Of a stretch of DNA of 6,847 nt, positions 1 to 5,306 are shown piece after piece; position 1 is the stretch's first letter, and each line of letters opens with the position of its first letter. The stretch comes from Nevskiaceae bacterium (lineage in GTDB: Bacteria; Pseudomonadota; Gammaproteobacteria; Steroidobacterales; Steroidobacteraceae), in NCBI GenBank assembly GCA_031277355.1, contig JAITMN010000042.1, positions 1 through 6,847 of the forward strand. The letters are read 5' to 3'. A program made the translations under genes and the position numbers. The notes beneath the pieces are model-generated. The model was not told the DNA's origin. It saw only the letters and a program-made list of their open reading frames with translations, and did no database searches.

Positions 1-543
1 GTTGTGCCTGATGAGGCGATGGCTCGCTGGGCAGGCAGAGCGATTGATCTGGATGGCAAGAACAGCTTCACGCCGTTTGTGCTGGGGCCGTCTGCTGTTC
101 CGCTGATTCTCGACGAAGCGCAGGCGCGCGAGAATCCGGAGCTGGCGGTTCTTTCTGTCATGGTTCACGGCAAGGCCGTGGATGCCGAACAGTCCGCGCA
201 AATGGCGCTGGTGGCGCAGGCCGCGATTGTTCCCCTTGACCGTGAACGGTCCACGCTATACAACGATTTGATCCTCAGTTCGCTGGGCGAAGCGGCCCGC
301 AAGGTGTTGCAGACCATGGCTTTGGCAAAATACGAATATCAAAGCGACTTTGCCCGCCGTTATGTGGCGCAAGGCAGAGAGGAGGGCCGTGTGGCTTTGC
401 TCACGCGCCTGCTGACCCGGCGTTTTGGTCCGCTATCGGATACGGCGCGAGAGCAATTGCGCAGCGCTTCCATCGACCAGCTGGACGCGATGGGCGAGCG
501 CTTGCTAACCGCGAACAGTTTGAGCGAAGCGCTGAACGGATAG
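1..543 (+). CDS. Rpn/PD-(D/E)XK-like family protein with DUF4351-like C-terminus, 5' partial
   Basis: The reading frame is open from the first base, so this is the C-terminal ~180 residues of a gene that begins outside the window. A GTG at base 4 could be mistaken for a start, but no ribosome binding site is visible and the sequence begins in mid-domain. Numbering from that codon, residues 1-60 (motifs PDEAMARWAG, TPFVLGPSAVP, ARENPELAVLSVMVHG) and 110-129 (YEYQSDFARRY then GREEGR) resemble a widespread bacterial family annotated as hypothetical and related to Rpn/PD-(D/E)XK nuclease-like proteins. In those proteins the nuclease-like core is N-terminal, so any catalytic residues would lie upstream of the window. 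Residues about 126-175 (LLTRLLTRRFGPL, then a predicted helical pair ending LLTANSLSEAL) match the DUF4351 pattern. The cellular role is unknown; recombination-promoting nuclease activity is known only for some Rpn relatives. The family assignment is from memory of motifs, not from a search. Confidence 0.72.
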   Translation, partial: VVPDEAMARWAGRAIDLDGKNSFTPFVLGPSAVPLILDEAQARENPELAVLSVMVHGKAVDAEQSAQMALVAQAAIVPLDRERSTLYNDLILSSLGEAARKVLQTMALAKYEYQSDFARRYVAQGREEGRVALLTRLLTRRFGPLSDTAREQLRSASIDQLDAMGERLLTANSLSEALNG

Positions 544-557
544 CAGGCGCGCAACGA

Positions 558-582
558 AAAGAGGGGCTCAACGCCCCTCTTT
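558..582. terminator. Bidirectional rho-independent-type terminator between convergent genes
   Basis: AAAGAGGGGC (558-567), loop TCAAC, then GCCCCTCTTT (573-582) is a perfect 10-bp stem. It starts 14 bases after the stop of the plus-strand gene and 25 bases beyond the stop of the minus-strand receptor. The A-rich and T-rich flanks give a short T run at the 3' side on both strands: CTCTTT on plus and CTCTTTT on minus. It can therefore serve both genes. The U tracts are short, so efficiency may be moderate. Confidence 0.8.
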
Positions 583-607
583 CCATTCATCCACGGACGA
601 GCCGTTG

Positions 608-3448
608 TCAGAAGTCGAGGTTGTAATTCACCCGGCCATAGAACACGCGCCCGATGGGATCGTAGTAGCGCGGGTCGTAGCCGCTCTGGAAGACAAGCCC
701 TTGCCCGGTCAGTGGCGGGTCTTTGTCCATCAGATTCTTGATGCCGAAGGTGAAGCCAAGACCTTCGATGGGAGACTGCCAACCGGCGAACACGTCCACG
801 GTGGTGAAGCTCTTGACGTGGTTGTCCGGGTACTCGCCGCTGGGGTCATCGGCATAGCCGGACTTGTGATGCAGCGTGGCGCCGGCCGAGAACTTCTCGC
901 CCTGCCAGTTGCCGGTGAGTTGATGCTTCCAGCGGAACACCGGACCGTCGCCCACATAGGCGCCCACGTTTACGTTCCACGGACCTTCCGGATAGTCCTG
1001 ATAGTCGTAGCGCCGTACCCAGGTGCTGTCGTAGTTCACCCTGAACTGGCCCACGTCGGTGCGGATCGCCCACTTGAAATTCAAATCCACGCCATCGGTG
1101 ATCAGGCCGCCCGGATTCTGCAAGCGTGAGTCGATGTAGCCGCAGAAGGGGCTGTTGGAAATATTGCACTGCGAGGGTTGATCCGAAATCGCGTTGCTGG
1201 CATTGCGATGGATGTACTGCGCCGACCACGACTGATTGGCCGGATCAAGTATCGTGGCTACCGGAATCGAGTTGATCATGTCCTGAATCTGGATGAACCA
1301 GTAATCGGCGCTGAAACTCAGGTTGCTGGCCGGTTCCACGACGCCGCCAACGGAGAAGGACTTGGACTTCTCCGGCTTCAGTTCGGTGTTGCCGCCAAGC
1401 AATTGCGTGAGCTGGATGTTGCAGAAGTTGGGCGGACCAGCCGTGCCCGAGCCCACGCCGCCGGGGCAGGTCAGCGGATCGGTGACACTGCCGGTGTTGG
1501 TGAATGCCTGCGAAGCGTAGAGGTCATACAGACTCGGCGCGCGAAAACCCGTGGACGCCGCCGTGCGGATCACCAGTTGCCGCAACGGCTGCCAGCGCAG
1601 GCTCACCTTCGGATTGGTGGTGTCGCCGAAGTCGCTGTAGTGGTCGTAGCGGCCAGCCAGTGTCAGGTCGAGCGTGCTGTGCAGCGGAATGTTGACCTCC
1701 GCATAAGTTGCCCAGATGTTGCGCTTGCCCGCGCTGAACGACGTGGGATCGACGCCGGTGCTCGATACCACCAATGCGGCATATTCGGTGTTCGCCGCGT
1801 TGAGGAAATTCTCGTGACGATACTCTGCGCCGAAGGCGAAGGCGACCTGACGGCCAGCGCTGAACCAATCGCCCAGCGCATTGTTGCCGATGCGCGCGTC
1901 GGCTGTGGTCATCGTGCCGCGACCAAACTGCAACAGACCTGGCAGCAGCGAGGCTTCCAGATAGGCCGCACCCGCCGCATCCTGCTCGCCGTGCGGATTG
2001 ATGATGCCGCTGATGATGCCTTCGGCGATTCTGTCGCCGTCGCCATAACCGCGGATCAGCTTGCTGTCGGTGGTGGTGCGGTTCCACGACACGCCAGTCT
2101 GGTAATCCCACGCTCCGGCGCTGCCCTGGAATGAAAGCAGCGCACGATGCTGCAACGAGATGTTGTCGTCGCCGCGCGGACCGGTGGGACCACCGCGCCA
2201 TTGCACCCAGATCATGCCCGGCTGAAACGGAGTCTCGGCGAGGTTTCCGGAAGTGAATCCCAGCGACGACAGGGAACAGTCCACGCCGAAGGTGCAACCC
2301 ACGTCGTCGTTCCAGTCGGCAATTTCGAAGAAATCCGCGCCGTTGTAGGTGGGGTCGAGCGCCGGATTGTTCGGGTAGTACGGGTTTGGCGTGACGCCAT
2401 CGGGCAGGAACGGGTTCTGCGCATACGGCGCATAGGGCACCGGCGCGATGAGGGTCTTCACCGAACTGCGGGCGACGAAATATTCCACGCTCAGCGTGTT
2501 GTTTTCGCCCACTTTCACATCGCCCCTGATCAGGCCCGACAGACGTTCGGATTCGGGGATGTAATCGACGAAGCTGGAGGTGGTCATCAGACAGGAGGTG
2601 TCGGTGGGGTCTTTCGCCGGATCGTCGTTGGGAATCGTGAACAGGCCGGTGGTGCAACCCGGCCCCGCCGCGTTGTAGAACACCGAGCCATCGCCCTGCG
2701 CGTAGTTGGCCGGCAGCGGCGAGAACGACAGACCGCCGGGGAAGCGCGTGTTGAACGGGCGCTGCGTGCCGGAGACGTTATCCTGCTTCTGGTAATCGAC
2801 GAAGGCGAAGACGTTGAAGCCCTGCGTGTCGAGGCTGCCGAAGCCGCCGCCGATGTTGCCGCTGATCGTCGCGCCGCCCGGATGCTCGGGGTGATCGTAG
2901 CCGCCGGTGAACGACAGACCCTGGAAGTCGTTGCGCGTGATGAAGTTGATGACGCCGCCGATGGCGTCGGTGCCATACAGCGAGGAGGCGCTATCGCGCA
3001 GCACCTGCACGTTCTGGATGGCGGCCAACGGAATGGAGTTCAGGTCGGGCGCGGCGCTGCTGAATGAACTGTTGGCGATGCGGCGGCCATTGAGCAGCAC
3101 CAGCGTTTTGTCGGTGCCGATGCCGCGCAGGTCTGCATACGAAGCCCCGCCCGTGCCTAAGCCAACGGTTTGGCTGGTGCCGGTGGAAGTCTGGTTCGCG
3201 CCCAGCGAGCCCAACACTTCCTCGACGGAGGTCTTGCCTTCGGGGCGCAGGTCGGTGACGTTCAGCACCGTCAGCGGCACCGCGGTTTCGGCATCCGCGC
3301 GACGGATTGCCGAGCCGGTAACGACCACTTCGGCCAGTTCGTCGTCAGCGTCAGCGGCTTGAACGGCGGCAGGAAGCGCCAGTGCGGCGAACGTGGTGGC
3401 GAGCAAGGCGTGACGCACGGCCCTGCGAACATTCGAGGAGCCGCTCAT
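608..3448 (-). CDS. TonB-dependent outer-membrane receptor
   Basis: This encodes a 946-residue TonB-dependent transporter, which imports a ligand across the outer membrane using energy from TonB-ExbB-ExbD. A Sec signal peptide covers residues 1 to about 31 (RRAVRH, hydrophobic LLATTFAALALP, cleavage near AVQA). It is followed by a TonB-box-like ELAEVVVTGS (37-46). The plug domain spans about 50-175 and contains LVLLNGRRIA (117-126) and VLRDSASSLYGTDAIGGVIN (149-168). The 22-strand-type barrel follows, with TGFRAPSLYDLYASQ (633-647), LKPEKSKSFSVGG (690-702) and IKNLMDKDPP (903-912). It ends in NYNLDF, with the terminal aromatic residue expected for barrel assembly. The start is set by GGAGGAG (3455-3461) six bases upstream, and no in-frame start lies further up. 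Eight cysteines fall in four closely spaced pairs. The ligand cannot be read from sequence, and no siderophore, B12 or sugar-utilisation gene adjoins it. It is probably transcribed separately from the OmpA gene upstream, because a hairpin intervenes. Confidence 0.95.
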   Translation of the reverse strand: MSGSSNVRRAVRHALLATTFAALALPAAVQAADADDELAEVVVTGSAIRRADAETAVPLTVLNVTDLRPEGKTSVEEVLGSLGANQTSTGTSQTVGLGTGGASYADLRGIGTDKTLVLLNGRRIANSSFSSAAPDLNSIPLAAIQNVQVLRDSASSLYGTDAIGGVINFITRNDFQGLSFTGGYDHPEHPGGATISGNIGGGFGSLDTQGFNVFAFVDYQKQDNVSGTQRPFNTRFPGGLSFSPLPANYAQGDGSVFYNAAGPGCTTGLFTIPNDDPAKDPTDTSCLMTTSSFVDYIPESERLSGLIRGDVKVGENNTLSVEYFVARSSVKTLIAPVPYAPYAQNPFLPDGVTPNPYYPNNPALDPTYNGADFFEIADWNDDVGCTFGVDCSLSSLGFTSGNLAETPFQPGMIWVQWRGGPTGPRGDDNISLQHRALLSFQGSAGAWDYQTGVSWNRTTTDSKLIRGYGDGDRIAEGIISGIINPHGEQDAAGAAYLEASLLPGLLQFGRGTMTTADARIGNNALGDWFSAGRQVAFAFGAEYRHENFLNAANTEYAALVVSSTGVDPTSFSAGKRNIWATYAEVNIPLHSTLDLTLAGRYDHYSDFGDTTNPKVSLRWQPLRQLVIRTAASTGFRAPSLYDLYASQAFTNTGSVTDPLTCPGGVGSGTAGPPNFCNIQLTQLLGGNTELKPEKSKSFSVGGVVEPASNLSFSADYWFIQIQDMINSIPVATILDPANQSWSAQYIHRNASNAISDQPSQCNISNSPFCGYIDSRLQNPGGLITDGVDLNFKWAIRTDVGQFRVNYDSTWVRRYDYQDYPEGPWNVNVGAYVGDGPVFRWKHQLTGNWQGEKFSAGATLHHKSGYADDPSGEYPDNHVKSFTTVDVFAGWQSPIEGLGFTFGIKNLMDKDPPLTGQGLVFQSGYDPRYYDPIGRVFYGRVNYNLDF

Positions 3449-3504
3449 GGCTGGCTCCTCCGTGCGGGGGGGGGGGCGTCGGAACGAGTGTTTACATAAA
3501 TCAT
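3445..3504 (-). CDS. Candidate 19-codon upstream ORF (leader peptide) of the receptor gene
   Basis: An ATG at 3504-3502 is preceded by GGAGGT (3509-3514) with a four-base gap. It opens a frame reading MIYVNTRSDAPPPARRSQP and stops at TGA (3447-3445). That stop overlaps the receptor ATG as ATGA, the arrangement typical of translational coupling. The middle of the ORF runs through the C11 tract and gives Ala-Pro-Pro-Pro. No homologue is recognised. It could be a regulatory leader, the former N-terminus of the receptor put out of frame by tract slippage or a sequencing error, or chance. Two good ribosome binding sites within 60 bases favour something real, but expression depends on where the promoter lies. 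Confidence 0.4.
   Translation of the reverse strand: MIYVNTRSDAPPPARRSQP
3455..3461 (-). promoter_or_regulatory. Ribosome binding site of the receptor gene
   Basis: GGAGGAG on the minus strand lies six bases before the ATG at 3448. It supports that start over the out-of-frame ATG at 3504. It lies just downstream of the C11 tract, so base-pairing between the Cs and the GG-A-GG core could modulate access; this is inference. Confidence 0.8.
3466..3476 (-). repeat. Homopolymeric C11 tract (G11 on plus strand) before the receptor start
   Basis: Eleven consecutive Gs on the plus strand read as C11 on the receptor's coding strand, 17 bases before its ATG and 4 bases before its GGAGGAG ribosome binding site. 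By eye this is the longest single-base run in the window, whereas the GC-rich stretch in the OmpA gene is interrupted. Runs of this length are prone to slipped-strand mispairing in replication and to sequencing error. Its length fixes the frame between the upstream ATG at 3504 and the receptor ATG. Confidence 0.95.
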
Positions 3505-3525
3505 CAGTACCTCCAATAACGCGAA

Positions 3526-3550
3526 AGCCCGAAAGGTGACCTTCCGGGCT
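3526..3550 (-). terminator. Terminator-like hairpin downstream of the OmpA-family gene
   Basis: On the minus strand AGCCCGGAAGG, loop TCA, CCTTTCGGGCT forms an 11-bp stem with one mismatch. It begins 27 bases after the stop of the OmpA-family gene. The tail reads TTCGCGTTATT, a poor U tract, so termination may be partial or the hairpin may act as a transcript-end stabiliser. It sits between the OmpA-family gene and the receptor gene and argues that they are not a simple operon. Confidence 0.62.
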
Positions 3551-3577
3551 TCCGTGGTTTCTTCATCGAACCTTAGT

Positions 3578-4642
3578 TTACCGCGTACAGTTGGTCCTTC
3601 TCAGCACCACGCGGCGATTCTGCGCGCGGCCTTCGGCGGTGTTGTTGTCCGCGATGGGCTCGCTCTCGCCCCGGCCCAGCACTTCGATGCGTCCGGCGGC
3701 GATGCCCTTGCCTTCCAGATACCGCGCCACGGTCTGCGCACGGCGCTGGGACAGCGTCTGGTTGTAGTTCGCATCGCCCACGCTGTCGGTGTGACCCACG
3801 GCCTGACCTTCGATGAATTGCAGGTTGCCCAGCGTCGTGGCCAGTTCGTCGAGCTTGATGCGGTCTTCCACCGTCAATTCGGCGGAGTTGAACGCGAACT
3901 GCAATTGCACGGTCACGTCGCAGGAACAGCCGCGCGCATCCACGCGATCACCGCGCGGTGTGGCCGGACACATATCCGCCGTGTCGGGCACGCCATCGCC
4001 ATCGGTATCAGCCGGAGGCGGCGGAGGGGGTGGGGGAGGAGGCGGGGGTGGGGGCGGCGGGGGAGGAGGCGGTGGCGGCGGAAGCGCGGCCACCGGCACG
4101 ACCGGAGCCTTGCCGCCGAACGACAGTTGCAGGCCAAGCCCAAAGACCCAGTCGCCCATTTGGTCCGCCAGGCCATACAGATACGAGGCGTCGCCGCGCA
4201 ATTGCACGCGGACGTTGTCGCTGCTGTTCAGATCGACCAGCGCGCCCACACCGGCCTTGGCGAAGATGTCGCCACGGAATCCGGCGTCGGCAAAGCGCCA
4301 GCCGGTGCCCAGCGTGAGCAGCGGGCTGAAGCGCGCGTCGCGATTCCACACGCGGTCGAAATCCAGACCCACGGCCGACAACTGGAAGTTGCCTGCGGCG
4401 GGGTTGTCGAAATCATGCTGACTGAGCAGGCCGTTGAGGCTCCAATCCCAGTTCTTGTTGATGATGCGGCCGATGTACACGGCCCCGCCGAAATCGTCTT
4501 CGGCCACGCGGTCGCCGTCGATGACGGAGTAGATGCCCTTGGCGCCGATCTTCCACGCGCCCGGGTCCTCACCTCCGGCCAGCGCGACGCCAGCGCTGCC
4601 GACCAGTGCGGCGATGATTACCGGATAGAGTGACTTTTTCAT
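3578..4642 (-). CDS. OmpA-family outer-membrane protein with polyproline linker and peptidoglycan-binding domain
   Basis: This 354-residue protein has a signal peptide at residues 1-22 (MKKSLYPV, hydrophobic core, cleavage after VALA). Residues about 23-178 are a small OmpA-like beta-barrel ending in WVFGLGLQLSFGG. A run of 23 prolines (188-210) follows, then one thrombospondin type 3-like acidic motif, DTDGDGVPD (212-220), with a CPATP...GC loop (C225, C239). The OmpA C-terminal domain spans about 245-349 and includes GHTDSVGDANYNQTLSQRRA (283-302). D286 and R301 stand at the 15-residue spacing of the pair that binds diaminopimelate in peptidoglycan. The second conserved block is GRAQNRRV (338-345). 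The protein should anchor the outer membrane to the cell wall. The start is ATG 4642, with a modest AAGGGAAG upstream. Unusual points are the length of the proline run and two extra cysteines (C241, C352). Without a barrel comparison I cannot separate OmpA-like from OprF-like. Confidence 0.95.
   Translation of the reverse strand: MKKSLYPVIIAALVGSAGVALAGGEDPGAWKIGAKGIYSVIDGDRVAEDDFGGAVYIGRIINKNWDWSLNGLLSQHDFDNPAAGNFQLSAVGLDFDRVWNRDARFSPLLTLGTGWRFADAGFRGDIFAKAGVGALVDLNSSDNVRVQLRGDASYLYGLADQMGDWVFGLGLQLSFGGKAPVVPVAALPPPPPPPPPPPPPPPPPPPPPPPADTDGDGVPDTADMCPATPRGDRVDARGCSCDVTVQLQFAFNSAELTVEDRIKLDELATTLGNLQFIEGQAVGHTDSVGDANYNQTLSQRRAQTVARYLEGKGIAAGRIEVLGRGESEPIADNNTAEGRAQNRRVVLRRTNCTR
4013..4081 (-). 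repeat. Polyproline-coding tract, 23 consecutive proline codons
   Basis: All 23 codons in this stretch encode proline, using a mixture of CCG, CCC, CCT and CCA. The mixture argues against recent expansion of one trinucleotide and suggests the amino-acid run itself is kept. It joins the barrel to the periplasmic domain as a stiff spacer. Translating so many prolines in a row would be expected to need elongation factor P. Confidence 0.95.
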
Positions 4643-4796
4643 GTGACTTCCCTTTGCTTGAGCCTCAAGAGTTGAGGATGGCCTCGATACTAAGGGTTTC
4701 CCTGATACGGCGCCACCGGCAAAGGCCGGTTTGATGCGTTATAACAACGACTTTTGTCGCATTTTTATGGACTATTAGGCGGTTGTCGCTAAAAGC
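4643..4796 (-). promoter_or_regulatory. Non-coding region with presumed OmpA gene promoter and leader
   Basis: This stretch lies between the stop of the DUF192 gene and the OmpA-family start and contains no credible gene. A weak sigma70-like candidate on the minus strand is GCGACA (4784-4789), 16 bases, TAAAAA (4762-4767). A second AT-rich candidate box is the palindrome GTTATAAC (4738-4745), which lacks a good upstream element. Inverted repeats lie at 4657-4677, 4715-4730 (ACCGGC, AAAG, GCCGGT) and 4734-4762. No terminator with a clear U tract follows the DUF192 gene, so read-through into the OmpA gene is possible. Confidence 0.4.
4657..4677 (-). promoter_or_regulatory. Two mutually exclusive hairpins in the OmpA gene leader
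   Basis: CTTGAG (4657-4662), C, CTCAAG (4664-4669) is one inverted repeat. CCTCAA (4663-4668), GAG, TTGAGG (4672-4677) is a second that uses the same central bases. Only one can fold at a time. On the coding strand they end three bases before the AAGGGAAG ribosome binding site (4647-4654). The one-base centre of the first repeat would need its innermost pairs opened to form a loop. A role in mRNA stability or initiation control is inference by analogy with structured ompA leaders. Confidence 0.35.
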
Positions 4797-5306
4797 TTAC
4801 AGTTTTGGCGCCCCGGCGGCCCAGCGGACGCGATCGCCCACCGCGATGCCCCGGCGCTGCGCTTCCCCGCCGCGAATCTCCACCACGCCGGCCACCGGCG
4901 CACCGGATTCGATGATGGCGAGGCTGAGCGGCTGCGTATTGCGCGCAATCGACAGGATGCGACCGTCGGAGCCGAAGAACAGCATGTCGAGCGGCACATA
5001 GGTGTTCTTCATCCACATGTTCATCGGCCGGATTTCGGCCAGCACGAACACCATGCCGTAGTCGGCGGGCAGTTCGCGCAGCCACATCAGCCCTTGCTGC
5101 TGGCGGTCGGGCGTGTCGGCGATCCAGATTTGGAAGCTGTCGCGGCCCTTGGCGCGTTCCACCGTCATCTGGCCGCGCGGGAACGCGGCAAGCTGCGCCG
5201 GGGCGAAAGCTGCTGCGGCATGCGCCGTTTGGCCGGGCGCGAAGGCCGGCAGGACGGCGAGCGTCAGCAGCGTGAAGATGGCGGCGGCGATGGCGCGGGC
5301 GTTCAT
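4797..5306 (-). CDS. Exported DUF192 family protein
   Basis: The product is 169 residues from ATG 5306. That start overlaps the upstream gene's stop as ATGA and is preceded by GGAGAGG (5311-5317). A longer frame reaching 5399 has no signal peptide at its front and lies inside the upstream gene, so I rejected it. Residues 1 to about 30 are a Sec signal peptide (ARAIAAAIFTLLTLAVLPAF, cleavage near AHA). The DUF192/COG1430 pattern follows: TPDRQQQGLMWLREL (65-79), GMVFVL (84-89), MWMKNTYVPLDMLFF (97-111), DGRILSIARN (114-123), VVEIRGGEAQRRGIAVGDRV (141-160). Members are small, usually exported single-domain proteins of unknown biochemical function, so only location and family can be stated. It is the second gene of a coupled pair with the lipoprotein gene, which suggests a shared periplasmic role (inference). 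Confidence 0.92.
   Translation of the reverse strand: MNARAIAAAIFTLLTLAVLPAFAPGQTAHAAAAFAPAQLAAFPRGQMTVERAKGRDSFQIWIADTPDRQQQGLMWLRELPADYGMVFVLAEIRPMNMWMKNTYVPLDMLFFGSDGRILSIARNTQPLSLAIIESGAPVAGVVEIRGGEAQRRGIAVGDRVRWAAGAPKL

Noticed and set aside
605..3067. Three long plus-strand open frames (174, 318 and 306 codons) opposite the receptor gene
   Set aside because: They lie wholly antisense to a clear TonB-dependent receptor, show low-complexity Arg/Ala/Val-rich composition typical of GC-rich shadow frames, and have no recognisable domain.
3492..3497. ATG immediately followed by TAA on the minus strand within the upstream ORF
   Set aside because: Start-stop minigenes can stall ribosomes, but this one has no suitably spaced ribosome binding site of its own and is likely chance.
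4013..4081. GGN-rich plus-strand stretch as a microsatellite or G-quadruplex element
   Set aside because: The periodicity follows the proline codons of the OmpA-family gene; no separate function is needed, although G-quadruplex potential cannot be excluded.
3813..4421. Plus-strand frame with a long polyglycine run
   Set aside because: The glycines arise from reading the complement of the proline codons; no start signal or domain supports it.
3536..4633. 365-codon plus-strand frame opposite the OmpA-family gene
   Set aside because: It is a shadow of a gene with intact OmpA domain motifs; its Arg/Gly-rich middle is just the complement of the proline tract.
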